A DNA stretch of 64,000 nt from Strigops habroptila (Eukaryota > Chordata > Aves > Psittaciformes > Psittacidae): NCBI RefSeq assembly GCF_004027225.2, contig NC_046358.1, positions 9,269,284 to 9,333,283 on the forward strand, in the 5' to 3' direction. This document shows positions 24,950 to 38,100 of the stretch, piece by piece. A program made the translations under genes and the position numbers. Numbering within the stretch: position 1 is the first letter of the stretch; each line of letters begins with the position of its first letter. Below the pieces are notes generated by a model. It had not been told where the DNA came from. It made no database searches and worked only from the letters and a program-made list of their open reading frames with translations.

Positions 24950-25045
24950 GCCCTGATTCAACAAAAAACAGCTAAGCACTTAATAACATTAAGCACATGC
25001 TCAAGTCTCTTCCTATTCAACAAAGCACTTAAGCACATACTTCAC
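24950..25045. repeat. Ancient palindromic-type repeat (AAGCACTTAAGCACAT family)
   Basis: Contains CCCTGATTCAACAAA, CTAAGCACTTAATAACATTA with AGCACATGCTCAAG, and again CAACAAAGCACTTAAGCACA. It looks like a widely dispersed amniote repeat with a GGGCCTGATTCAGCAAAGCACTT-type core. I do not assert a database name. Confidence 0.5.
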
Positions 25046-27139
25046 CCCTTGTAGATGGCCCTGAACCAAAACACTGAGTTCCCAGAATTTCTTCAATCTT
25101 TGTTTAATTTTGGAGGAGGGCAGGAATTTGAACCTTGATCCATGTTTTGCCAAGTGTCCCTGTTTACAAGTGAGTCAGGCTCCATCTCCAGACCTACACA
25201 CCCAAATGCTGGCACATTCACGTTTTGGATTGGGATCTGAATTTTTCAGCTTGCGCCTCACTCTGATCTATGCTTATGTTCATTAAAGAGATTGAACAGC
25301 AGGCAGGGAGCTCTTAAACCATGTTTCTGTGCAAGGTTTAAATTGATGATACTTTCCCCAGCTCCACCTAACTGAGATGCAAACCTGAGTCACCACCTCG
25401 ATGTATAGTGTGCAAATGCTCAGCCTAGGACTGTGCAGGATTTGCAGAGCTCCTCCAATTTGGTTGCTCTTCCAAAAATTTAAACCCACCATGGTCCAGC
25501 TCTGTAGCCCAACTCCCAGAGCCATGTGAAATCCTCAGATGTTGGTTATTATTGCAATGCCACATAGCATTCACTTAGCAGTTGCAGAGGAAAAGTGCGA
25601 AGGGAGCGAGCCGAGAGTGCTATGAGCCCGCCTGGGGAAGCAGCTGAAGAAGGTGACTGACAGCCAAGAGGGAGATCCTCGATCTGCCTCCAAGCTGCTG
25701 TTTCGAGCTTTCATCACCACATTGCTTTGCGCACATTTCCAAATGTCACTGCATCCTCCAACACCTCCTGTTTCCTTTTTCTTTTTTTTTATTTTGATTT
25801 GTTTATGGCAAAAGCTGAGATCCTCCAGAGCAAAGCATCAGGAATAGTAGCAAACAAATAAAGAAATCACAACAAAAACATCTGGGCCATGTGGCCAAAT
25901 CTGAGCCTGCTTCCCATCTCACATCAACGCCAGTCGCATCTCAGTGCGTGGAGCTCAACTCTTCCCTCTTGCTTTGGCAAGGGAGATCCAGGGCTGCTGG
26001 CAGAGCAGAATAAAGCTACAAAATAAAAGACCAGGCTTGTTCCAGGGAGACCGAAAACAAATAGCAAATAGACTGCCAGTTGTCTGAGCAAGCAGGGGAA
26101 GTGGTACTTGGACATCTAAGGCAGCAGGAAGAGGTGAGAGCCCTCCCATAGGCATTATCAATTGCCTGGAGGAGGAAGAAAACAAACCTAGTTAAAAAGG
26201 CAGAATTCAAATAGCCACACCATGGGCCTGCTGGGAAGAGCACCACTGGAGGGTTTGCTTATTAAATGGTTGCCAGAAAGACACGAGGAGGAAGGAACAT
26301 CTAGCCAAGGGCTATAGGGCCCATAAGGAGGCTGTCACTGAGCAACAAAAGGCCCAGGGAACAACAGTCCCTTCCTTGCTGGTTATGGCAGCAAGAATAC
26401 CAGGAAAATCAGAGCAGCTGGAGGAACTGGTTCACTCGGGCTTCCTTCCACTGCTGCTGATGACTGATAGACTAATAGTCAGAGAAATAGCTCCTGTCCT
26501 TCCCAGGCAGCTAGGCTCAAGGGGAGTCTGGCACAAAGACTAAACATGAGACCGGTAATGAGGTAGGCATGATAACTGCCTTGTGGGCAATACCTGCCTT
26601 AAATCTGCCATGCTAATTGTCTTTCCACTATACCTGCTCTGAACAATGGCACATGTGCTGGAGACACCCAACATCCTTCGTTTATGTGGCAGATAAAGAG
26701 GCTGCAGTAAATGCCGCAACTTACCGAGCAGAAAGCAGCGATGAGACCTGCCAGAGATAAGACAGAGATGAGAACAGAGCTGGCATGTGCACACAAATAT
26801 TACTAGTCACCATCTGGCATTACCGCCACAGGATTAGGTTCCTTCACACCACTGGATGACACAGTTAAACAGGGATTCCTCCTGGGAAAAATCAGGCTTG
26901 GAAAACTGAAGGAAAAAAGGATTAAAATCAACAGCTCCTTGCAGGCCAGCAGCACTGTGAGATCCTGTCACACTCAGTTGGGCTCAGCTATGTCGTTGGG
27001 AAGTGGTGCTGTCAGACACCTCTGCATTTTTGCACTGGTGATGATGAGGTGCGCTGGTTCAGCAGATGATTTCCCAGCCTTTGCAAATGGATGACATTCT
27101 GGTGCAATGAGCTCTTGAAATTACCCTGCTGCATTCCAT

Positions 27140-27277
27140 GGCAGTGGTGAAGGCCAGGTTGGACGGAGTCTTGGGTGACATGGTTTAGTGTGTGGTGTCC
27201 CTGCCCAGCGCAGGGGAGTTGGAACTAAATGATCTTAAGGTCCTTTCCAACCCTAACTATTCTATGATTCTATGATT
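27140..27277 (+). mobile_element. CR1 LINE, short 3'-end fragment
   Basis: About 138 bp containing GAAGGCCAGGTTGGACGG, CTTAAGGTCCTTTCCAACCC and a terminal CTATGATTCTATGATT repeat. It is a severely 5'-truncated CR1 insertion in the gene-poor interval upstream of DACT1. Confidence 0.92.
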
Positions 27278-29324
27278 GCAAGAGACAAACACAGCACCCT
27301 GTACGCTTGTGATGAGGCAAAAGCTTTATCTGTCATGGACAGGTATATGATGGCGCTATCAGGTATTTGAGAGGGACCCAGTGCTGGGAAGGACTGGACA
27401 GCAAATGTCTGCACAGTAACAAGGGTTTGGCTCCTGGGTGTCACTCACTGTCCTACAGACCATATCCTGTCATCTCTTGTCCTGTCCTAAAGCCAGAGCG
27501 AGATAAAAGTTGGGAGGTGGATGGACTTAGCCCAAAAGCCACATCCAGATCATTGGGTGCTGGCTGGACTGTGCTGATCTGCTCAGGCCTTCCCCACCAC
27601 TCACCACATCACAGGTCATTTCCAAGAGGGTGCACCAACCCTCAATGTGGGCACAACCCCAGGTTTACCACAGCAGAGGTTCTGCCAGCACTTCCTGCTT
27701 AATGCACAAAATCCAGATGATCCACACTGGCTTAGCCAAGAAGCAGGGGAAGAGGACCAAAGGCTGTTACACTCCCTTGTCTTTCCCAACCACCCCCAGC
27801 AGCTTATCCAGGTGAACTTTTAACTAAAGTGACCAAAAAGCATTTTTCGTTCTTGTTCCCTAGTACATACACTGGCTTATTGTCTATGCTATAATTGCAG
27901 AGACCATCAGAAACTTGCAGCCCTTGGAGAACACACGATGGCTGCAGCAGCCACCCTGGGAGATTTATGAGGGTAGCAAGCTTTTGGTTTCCCTGGTGAC
28001 CCTGAGAGGATTTATAGCCCCATGCATTGAGAATGAACAAAGACCTGCTGTTCCTCATCAGAGACCTTATGATTCTGTCCATGGGGAGGAGGCTTCAAAC
28101 ATAGATAACATTTGCAAGGAGAAATAGCCATTCCTGGATGTAACACGAGAGATAGGCAGAAAGAAAAGCATCCACAGTACTCTGGGAAATCTCAGAAAAT
28201 GAAGCTGGGAGTTTGCATTATTTGGAGAAGGTGGAGAAGGAAGGTTAGTTGTGGGGCGGCAAGGATGAAAGGAGCTTGGTAGAAGAGTTTGTTCATGTAA
28301 ATTTGGCTTCTGGGGTGATTTTCTCTCAGATATGATACAATTAAAAGTTGCTTCTGCACAGGACTCAAGTTCCAGCTTCTTCTATCTACAGAGCACACAG
28401 TGCCTTGAGGTCTGTACGAGTAGTCTTGGACTCTCATTTTGAGTGGGCTACGCTCTTTGACATACAGATATGAGGTACCTATGGGCAGTTTCTGGAGTAC
28501 AAGGGCTGATAAGCTTTCAAAGACTTCACTGGAGCCTGTGCACTTTGCCCCTCCATCTGTGCTGGGGCTCTGATCTCCCTGTAATCAAGAGCACTACCAG
28601 CAATAGTTTCTGAAAGACTTTGCTACAGAGCCATGACCTGTGTGGTTTTCCTCTCAGCTTGTTATCCAGACTTAAATGGCTGGCATGAGACTTGCACTCA
28701 GACAAAATACTTGATTCTGCTAATGGATCTGACCATGAATCCCACACAGCTGTTTACTGTACCTTTTGTATTGGAGTCATCAATGAAGGAGGAAGGAAGG
28801 TAAACAGTAATTACTATGCAGATTTCAAAGGGAAGTGCATCTGTGCCTTTGGTTTCTGCTTTGTTTGGTGTCATTTTCACAGGACAAAGTGGAGGGTTTT
28901 TTCCTTAACCCTTAAATTAGGAGGGGAAGTATGAATTTGTTGTGATACTAATTTTCACATGCATTTAAAGAAAAAGGAACAAAAAACCAACAAACAGTAG
29001 CACCATTCCCTGGAACTGAAGGTGCTGCATCTCAGTAAGTGGCTTCCTGGAGGAATAGATCCACAAAGGAGCAAATTCCCATTCTAATTAGAAGGGAATT
29101 TCTGAGACAACTTTTTCCTTGAAGAAAACAAAAAGGCAGAGCTGACATGTCTAATGCATATATTAACACTAAAGACATGGAAATTAATTGGATTTATTAC
29201 TAGTCACAGCTGCAAAGATGGCTCATTTCTAAGTTTATTTTACAGAAAGTGGCGGGAGGAGTGGTTTAATAGTCATCTCAGTTAAGTTAATGAGCCAAAA
29301 CTAATGGTCTCTTCTTGTTTAGAG

Positions 29325-29440
29325 AGGCCCCAGTTCAGTGGAGCACCTAAGCATGTGTGCAGCTCTCACTGTGGTTTCCTAAGGATGCTTTGCATCTGCT
29401 GGAGTGTTTGTTAATGAGTAGGACACTTACAGATGCTTAC
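29325..29440. repeat. Ancient palindromic-type repeat, third copy
   Basis: GGCCCCAGTTCAGTGGAGCA followed by CCTAAGCATGTGTGCAG matches the left end of the same family; AGGATGCTTTGCATCTGCTG follows. It is diverged and its limits are approximate. Confidence 0.35.
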
Positions 29441-29557
29441 GGTCTTGGAGGGAGAGGAAGCATTGTTCTGAATGGCAGTCAAAATCAATGGGATGAGCAG
29501 TTAGGATCATCGCATATTAGCGTTTCTGTCCAGAAGAGAGGAAATTACTTTCCAGAC

Positions 29558-29577
29558 AAAAAAAAAAAAAAAAAAAA
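29558..29577 (+). repeat. Poly(A) tract, about 20 nt
   Basis: Uninterrupted run of A. No LINE- or processed-gene-like sequence was recognised directly upstream, so origin as a retroposon tail is open. Confidence 0.9.
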
Positions 29578-31291
29578 TAGAGTGAGAAACTCGGTGTCAT
29601 GAGAAGGTTCCTGCTGTCTTAAAATCCTTACTGCGAAAACAGCAAAACCTCTCCCTGCATTTGCATGGGGTGAAGCGCAAAGTGGGTCCGGTGGGACTCA
29701 CACCCTAGGCGCAGGGCACAGCTGGGACAGAGATGATGGCACAAACATAGTGAAACTAACTGCATTTCCATCGTAAGTCAAAACTGAGTAAATCAGCCTG
29801 CCTGATTACAAAGAGGTCTTCATCTGTCCCAGAAGATTGCTGGCTCCTGGTAGTCACTGGAAGGACTGGGACTGGGCTTTTTGTGCTGACTGAGCTGCAG
29901 AAGGAACATTGTTCCTTTTTTTCTCCTCTTCCTATTCTGACTGCAGAGTCTTATTCTCTTCCTAGCCCAGCACATCACAATCTTTTTCTTCTCCCCCCTC
30001 CTCTCCTCCAGATTAGTTTTCTGCTATTTTAACAAGCCAAACTAGCTTTGCAAGGGGTGGGATCCATTCCAAAAGAAACCTATAGCTAACTTGTGGTGAC
30101 TCCAGCAAGTACACCGCTGAGACAGAAAGCCAGGAGCCCAGCTGCAGCTCAATACTGGCACCAAGATTCCTAAATCACAGACTCTCTCATGTTTTCTAGG
30201 CTGCATCACTTGAAAGGATGCTGAAAAGGTGCCTAAAGGAGCTTTCAGAGATCCCTCCTCTCCTGTAGATGAAGAAAACCAGAAGGCGTTTGATGGAAAT
30301 CTGACCATGGAAGTGACAAGATGGGTGTCATTTGAAAAGCATTTATCTTGTTTCTCCATGAGAGGATTTGGAAGATTTTGGTAGCTTGCTTCCCAAATTG
30401 GAAACCAATTTTCTGAGGCAAAGACAGGCTGCCTTGGGCAGGGAAGCGTTAGACTAACAACAAACGGGAAAGGTGCAAAAAGGGAACAAATGGAAACTAA
30501 TTTAGCACATAATGAAGGTGCTGAGAACAAAATTAATCAAAGCAAGGAAGGAAGTAGAGAGAAATTCTTTCATCAGCTATCCACCAAAGATAGGTCCTGG
30601 CTAATAAATAGGAATCACTGTTGTACAGGCAAAAATTTGGCCTAGCTGGAAGGATGGAAACCTGGTGGGAAGCTGATTGGAGTGTTAAAATCACGGCTTT
30701 TAGGAAGGCTGAAGTGGGGACAAAATGAAGAACTGTTAGAAATAAGATGATGAGCATCCAGGTCATTGGACTCAGTAGTAAATTTATGTGAAAATTGATG
30801 GCTCAATCATCTAAAATAGAAAGCACGAAATAGACCAACCAGTAGCTGCAGTGAAGCACAAAATCAAACCTGCAAACCATCTGAACATCTCCCTGACCAG
30901 CTGCCAAAGGCAAGGAAGGTAAAAGCGCCAGATTGTCACGGGGAAGCTTCAAATGGAGCAATTTCTGCAGGAAAGCTGCCTCCAGCACTGAAACAGCCTC
31001 CGTGTTTGTAGAGGTGATGGTGATTATTTCCTATCTCGAAAGAACTGACACATCCAACAGCCGAGGATTGAATATTAGACATCTTTTCTTGACAGATACA
31101 GCGAATTTGGTCACAGGACTAAAAATGCACAGTAGCTTAGGTAGGAAGTGGTTGCCACTTAAAACATTTGTTATGTGCAGACAGAATAAAGTTAAACCCA
31201 GTAAGATACTGCCTTGCTGCTCTCCCAGGCTCCTGTTAAGAACCTGAAAACGTTCATGAGCCAAATCAGTTCAGAGAAAGAATTTAAATGT

Positions 31292-31372
31292 GGGGGGGGA
31301 GGGGGCACAAACAAAAAGCACCACCACTACCCCAAAAAAAACCCAAAACCAAAAAACAAATCCACAACCCAA
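31292..31372 (+). repeat. G-run followed by A/C-rich low-complexity tract
   Basis: GGGGGGGGAGGGGG at about 31292-31305, then [24 protein letters not shown] sequence to about 31372. Simple-sequence character only. Confidence 0.8.
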
Positions 31373-33589
31373 AAATTATAATTGAGGAATATTGAAAAAC
31401 ATTTCTGTATACTGACCAAAAGCCACAATCTGACAACCAGGAGACTATTACAGTGGTTAAACAACAAACCCTTCTTCACCAAGAGAAGAACACAAATATG
31501 CTTTATGAAACAAATGGAGAACAGGGAAGCTGAAAGCAGTGAATACAAATAAGAAGGTAGGATCTATAGATCATCCGTATGGGAAACAAAAAGGCAGGAC
31601 ACAGCCAAGAGAATTAGGGCAATTGAAGCATTGTTTTTTTAAAGGACAGGGAAACTTCTTGTTTTCCATGTGAGGGGCAATAATCCTGCAGAAAAGGCAG
31701 TGATGTAAAAGCAACATTTTTGGTGTATATCCTTTGGAAACAGCCAGATGGTAAGGTTACATCATATGGGGCTGATGACATACATTTTACTCCAGTGGTA
31801 ATCAGGGTGGTTGTTAGACAGAGGCTAGGTATTCTTTAATAAACAGGTTTGTACAACCTGGAACGAGGCAGAACTGTCTGTGATGGGCTTTTACCTTGAA
31901 GTTTCCCATTGCTGCATTGTTGACACAAGCAACGCTGGGAGTTTCTGTGCAGAGGCATGGCCAAAAAGTACGTTAGGTAAGAATGGGTAATGCAACACCT
32001 AAAACACTGGAGTTAGCCTTACCGTAATCTCTCCCACATCTCCACTGGTAGATACAACCGTTAGCAAACAGAACTTTCCTGACCTCAGAAAAGAGCGGTG
32101 GGGTTTGCCTCCTGGATCTTGGAGATTAAATCTCCTGAGGAGCCTGTGCTGTTGTTGCTGGACACTGCCCTTGGAGCAGCGAGAAGGACCAGGGCATTGG
32201 GTGAGACAGGATCTTGCTGACACTGCCCTACAGCTCCTGGGCTTGGGACTTGCTATGGATCAAGTGCTTGCCTTTCCAGCTGGACACTCCCAAACCCACT
32301 TCATGTGGGTTTGTTAACAGAGATTGTTTACTGCAAAGCCAGTTTAGAAACTCCGTATAAATAATCCTCAGCCTCTTCCTTGCTATTTAGCACAGCTGCA
32401 GCCCTCCAGAGAGCTCCCAAAACATCCTCAGAGTTGCCGGAAAGGCAGGATTAGTCACTGAAATCTTTTACTGAGGAGACAGGTCCAGAGGAAGGGTGAG
32501 CCCAGGGCAGCTCGATGAGCACATGAACAGGCTCACTTCCAGGACAAGGCATTACTCTGCTCTCCACCTCCCTGACTGAGCCCATGCTGACCACCTTTCC
32601 ACATGGGTAGGCAGATCCTCTTTTCAAGATGGGGAGACAGATGCTTCATGTCACTGATGTGTGATGGTGGCCATCCTGCTCTTGACCCACAAAGCTGTCC
32701 CCATTTCCACCGCAGCTGCATGGAAATCAGCCCTTGTAAACCTATCCCATGGACCACTTTTTGGCTCAATAGTCAATAGCTGAGCCACCTCATCCATAGT
32801 ACATGTGCAGAGGCGTGTGCCAGTTGGTATCTTCAGCTTCTAGTGATTTAAGAAAGAAGCAAACCTATAGAGAGTGGCACAGATCTGCTGTATTTGTGCA
32901 GCCGTGGTGAGACAAGTCTCTAAACGACATGCATATACACCCACCTCCACTTTCCCAGAAAACGCCTGTTACACCACTACAAAAAAATATCCCATCAGTT
33001 ATTAACTATTAATGAAAGCATTCTCCCGAGAGGTGGGAAAGAACAGGAAAGCTGATGAGCCCAACCCAGTTTACAAGAGGCAGAGCCAGAGATTTGGGGC
33101 GTTAGAGTGCCAAGCACTCTGATTGATGCAACGTGAGCAGTCCTGAGCCAGTAAACAGAAGAGACCTGGTTTGGTGAAAGAAGAGTCTAAATCCCATCAG
33201 TGTATAAATAGGGCCTGCTTGAAAACTTTAGGACAAAAAACAAAGAGCAAAGCTATGTACCTCGAGTCCACCATGAACCCCACCATACTCCTGGGTGCTG
33301 CTGGCTACAATATATCAGTTCTTATTAATACGGACTGTTATTTAGCAAGGGAGCAAGTCAGTGGAATAATAGACTCCCAATTCATTACTGTCAACTCACT
33401 CAGAATTATGTGTATTAATGACCAGATTATATCTGTTTATATAATACAAATTACCATAGAGTGACTGCAGGCATTGAAACGCTCGTTGTCTGTTTGACAC
33501 ACATAAAGAATGGAGGAGCTCATGCTGCATTTGGTACACATGACTAACCTCTTATCCCAGGCACCCTGGTGCAAGCTGGAGAAATGACT

Positions 33590-33790
33590 CGGGTTTCAAA
33601 TTCCTCGCCCCAGCTGTCATTAGCCTCGCAAAACGTTAGCGAATCGGCGGCTAATTGATGTCCTTGTTGGACATTATTTTATTAGTCAGGCCTGGTGAGC
33701 ATCAAGTGGAATTTTAATGCTTCTCTCCTTGGGTCCATGTGGCTATTTTAAGGCTTGTAAATAATTAACTGCAGTCTAAGAATTTTAGGA
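33590..33790. promoter_or_regulatory. Candidate enhancer-like block with clustered TAAT sites
   Basis: About 200 bp with several homeodomain-type cores (GTCATTAG, GCTAATTGATG, TTATTAGTC, TTTAATGC, ATAATTAACTG), local CpGs in AT-rich DNA, and a 6-bp palindrome ATGTCC-N5-GGACAT at 33658-33674. It lies about 17 kb upstream of DACT1. A regulatory role is inference only. Confidence 0.25.
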
Positions 33791-35140
33791 AGGGGTGAAT
33801 AAGTTACCCTGTAGGTTTGGGCTGCTCCAGCTGGACCTGGTGTTGTGACCTGGCTCCTGACAGAGATGAGCTGAGCTGAGCTCTCTGTAGGGTGGAAGGA
33901 ACAGCCCAGACCTCGGTCCCCAGTGATGGTGGCTCATAGGGTGGTTTATTGACCAGGTCTGGGATTCGTATTGTCCTTGGGTGTGGATGGTCCTCAGGAA
34001 AGCTGCCATGGGGAAAAGGGAGGAGCAGGAGTTTGCAAATAGCCTTGAGAGAAGGTTCAGTTGAAGGCTCAAGGGATAAAGCTGTGCCATGCTGCCTGGT
34101 GCTCATTGCTGCACCAAACATACATTATTGCATGAAGCTGTCCTCAACATGTGGTGAGGAATAAAGGCTTTTCACAACCCGCTGTGAGCTTCTGGCTTGT
34201 CTGAAAACCCACGTGCCAGGTCACAGAGGGGTTGGGGCTTAATGGCTGTGTCACTCATCGGTCGGGGCACTGAGCAGCAACCCCGTGCTGGTCCTGAGTG
34301 CCACTCTGCAGCAAGACCACAGCTGGGGGACCAAGGGTGAAATTAAACCCTTCTGTGAGTGTGGCAGGAAGGTTTTGCTTTGACAGTGTGCATGCAGAGC
34401 ACAGTGCTTTGAAAATATGTAGCCCTTTGGCTCCTACTTTTTCCTTTAAAACTGAAAATAAGCATAGATCTATAAATCAAGGACAAAAAATATTTTTGCT
34501 TGGATTGAAAAGGAATTTTAGGGATGTTTTTCTAGTTGATTTTTTTTTAAACTTTTTGTTTTTTAACAGCACTGAAAAGTCCACCATAAACCCAGACCTG
34601 AGTCACGGCTGGCGAATACCCTCAGTACCATCCTCTGTTGGTCTCTTGGGACTTTCCCTGCTCCTTTCCCTCTCACTGTAACCTCTCTGTGGCAGGAATA
34701 GTCTCTTCCTACATGAGTATTTGTTCGCAAACAGAGCCTCTGAGGCAATAGCACAATGCAGAAAATAAATAATTTAAAATAAAACCTTCATGAAGCTCAC
34801 GAGATCCTTACCCCAGCCCTGCGTATGCACTGCATGGGCTTTCCAGGAGCTGAGTGAAAATGAACGGAGAACTCAGGCACACCAGGCTATTCATACATTA
34901 GGCAATAATTATAATGTATATTAACTGCCTGGGTGTTGAAAGAGTCCCAGCATGAGATTGCTTCTCTAATAGGAGACAGAAGTGATAAAAGACAGTAATA
35001 GATTGCCTTTCAGATGTGGAACTAAAAGCAGCAACTCATTAGATTATTTTTTTTCACAGCTTCTAATCACAAGTAGCTTCTTTTCAAGTCAGATTTCCAT
35101 TTCCAAGGCTAAGCTTGGCAACACAAACAGAAATTAAAGA

Positions 35141-35151
35141 GGGGGGGGGGG
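35141..35151 (+). repeat. G11 homopolymer
   Basis: Run of 11 G in AT-rich surroundings. Another G10 run is at 15576-15585. Confidence 0.95.
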
Positions 35152-38100
35152 TCCTATTCAGACCTCTCCGGAATCACAGGAATGGGGAGTAACTGCATTG
35201 AGCTCAGCAGTGCTGCCCAGCCAGAGCAGGAGCCCAGGAGCCAGCCCACCTAGGCAGCCTTCTAAAGAGACAATCATCAAAAGATCAGGATTTGGCAGCT
35301 TTTTTTTCCTTTTTTTTTTTTTAAACGCTAGCTGCAGCCACTAGATTTCCTTTTTTCAGAGATAGCCTAGAAGATAAAGCTTTTGAATTAGAGCAATCAA
35401 ACAAAAAAATGAAGTGACTTCAAAGCAGCGGCAGAGATTCTTAAAAACTGACATTTCCACTTACTGATCCAGTTTGTCTCTAGCAAGGAATGCTTTCCAG
35501 ACAATTTTGGCTGCTGCTTTTAAAAGAAAAGTATAGAAAGCAGAAGAAGAAAAACCTGGATTTTAGCTGAGTTGGGAAGCACAGTAAATAACATTCATTA
35601 GGTTCTCCTGGACAGTTTTAATGACTCAGAGTTTTAAATCGTTCATTCAACATCTTTACGGGCCAAAATATAGCATGGTTTCAAACTCAAATCCTTTGGC
35701 AGGAGCTGCATAATCCATAAAACATTTGAAGGGGGGAGTACAGGGGGAGAGGAAAGGAGGTATAAAATCAGGCTGGGAATGGTGTTGCTGGTCAGACTTC
35801 ATCTAAACCAGCCGCAAAGTCCGGTTTTATCTGTATCTGTGGCACCTAAAAATAACAGAGTCCAGAGCACTTCTGTCTTCCCACCCCCAGAGCCAGGACC
35901 AGTACAACCACATGCACGTCTTGGCTGCCAGTGCTCCCAGAGACCCCATGCATGGGTTAACCAGATTTCACCGCCTGCTTTAAAGTAGCCAAGCTCTTAA
36001 ACACAGATGGTGATTTGGATCCGGCAGCACAAAAGCTGCATTTTTTTCCACTGTGCTGTCCACCTACCCTGGATGGGAAATAAGCTCTTCAGCAGATGAT
36101 GGTTTTCACAAGATTCATGCACAAAGCCAGGCCTGGGGCTTAGTCCTAGTTTAAGTCTCCCAAAGTGGCACGGTCCGTGTCCCTTGGGAGGAAACCCACT
36201 GTGTCCTCCCTGGTGGAGTGCAAATGCTGCTAGTCCTGGCAAGCAGGGGCCTTGGGCAGCTGGGACTTATCTGCACCCCAATGCTGCTCCTGAGGAGCTG
36301 GGGGAATCAAATACAAAGCCCCACAGCTTGGCCATGGCTCTGCTTGAGGAATCTGGGGATGCAGAGAGCACCTGGGATCTTTTCCGGAGCCCATAGGCTG
36401 GGTTTGGGTGCACTCCTATAGGGTATAGTCACAGCCACCTGCTGGCAAGTCCATCTCCTTGCCTAGCTCCACTAGGTTGAGGGTGGCTGTGGTGGTTTAT
36501 CCTGCCCGTATTATGCTCCTATGCCAGTTAAAGGGAGTTTTCAGGGTGTTTTAGTCCCAGAATGGGCAGAAACATGAAGCCCATACCCACATCCCAGCAC
36601 AGCCATTGTCCGCAGGAGCCCTTTTGCATGATGGGAGATGTAAGCTCACATAGCACAGACCTTGTAGCAGTGTCAAACAATGACATGGACCAAGTGACAC
36701 CAGCTCTGCCACAAGCCGAAGCTCCTAGACCAAGCTACAGCGGCACAGCTGACCTGCAGCAACCTCAGACCCCAGCTGTGCCAGCAAAGCGAGGCAAAGG
36801 GTCGGTGTCCTGGGGCAGAGAGACCTGATGCAACTGGGCTGCGCTGATCCCCAAAACAGGATTGTCCCACAAAACCCATTGCACCATCTGGCAGGGAGGG
36901 AGCGGGGAGAGGGCGGCATCTGGCAGCTGCGAAGGATGGAGAAATCGTGGTGGAGCATCAAAGTCGGTGCCTGTAGGCCCGGGGACTGTTTACATGCACC
37001 TCACTGCCGGCCCTGCCCAAGGGACACACACCCGGGCAGGGCTCCCTGCGGAAAACATCCTGTGGAGGAGATTTTAAGGAAAGTCTTCGGTATTTTGGGG
37101 CCTGGAGCAGGCTGGGGGTGCTGCAGAGGTACCAGCTCACCCCCAGGTGGGACCCTGGAGCTGAGATTACTTTTGTCATTTTGGTGTGAAAGCGCTTGGG
37201 ATAAGCATGGTGGGGGCCCAGATCTCACCTCCAGCAGTGCAAATCAGGAGTTCATCCACTGCCATTCACAGGGAGCAGAGCAAGGCCATGCCATTTATCC
37301 AGAGGCAATGAGAAGTAGGGAATATGCTTTTCTGTACGTCAGTTTGAGGAGCATGCTGTTTAGAGAGATGGTTAAGAGATATCTAGGAGAGCCAGGCAAG
37401 GAGAAGGAAGAGAACGCTCAGGATTTCCCATTTATCAGCTGTAACTATCTCCTCCATCTCTGCTGTCAGACAAGAAGGAGTTTGCAGGAAGGTGCTGTGG
37501 TCTGGGCAGGAAGGGGATTTTGTCCCTGTCACACCACACCGTGGCATATCAGGCCCTGCTGATGCTTTGCCTGGCTCAGACATGTTTTGCCTGGATCAGG
37601 CTTGCAGCCATGTGCGTTTAATTGCAGCAGCATCACAGCCATGTGGATTACCCAACACGTTCACCAGCTGGATATCAAACCTGTAGCCAAAACCAAAAGC
37701 CCACAAATCCAGAGCATCTCACCACGCTCCAGCTTGGCTCTGCTCCCCAACGCAGTTCATTCCTCCCGAGATAAAAGACTCAAGCCCTGTGGCTGTTTAC
37801 TTCACAGAAATAGGATCAGGACCTAAAAGTAGCCATTAACTCCCCTTCAAAAAGTCCTCGTGGATTAATTTTTGTTGCAAAACACTCTCACCCTGTTCCC
37901 CCTTCCTCTCAGCATCCTGCTGCTTAGAGAGCTCTAGCTCAAATGCAAGCTGAAAATGAAGCATCCCCTGAGAAAACAAGGAAACCAACTCAGTAGTGAG
38001 CTCTTCCCTTCACTGCCCCATCTGCTAAATCCATTGGAGATGAGCAGCGCAGACTGAGAAACCCCAGGACTTCCCACTCTCTCTCTCTGTTATGATGACA

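Noticed and set aside
36490..36560. TGTGGTGGTTTATCCTGCC start resembling an avian LTR terminus
   Set aside because: Only about 20 bp of resemblance, with no matching 3' end or target duplication.
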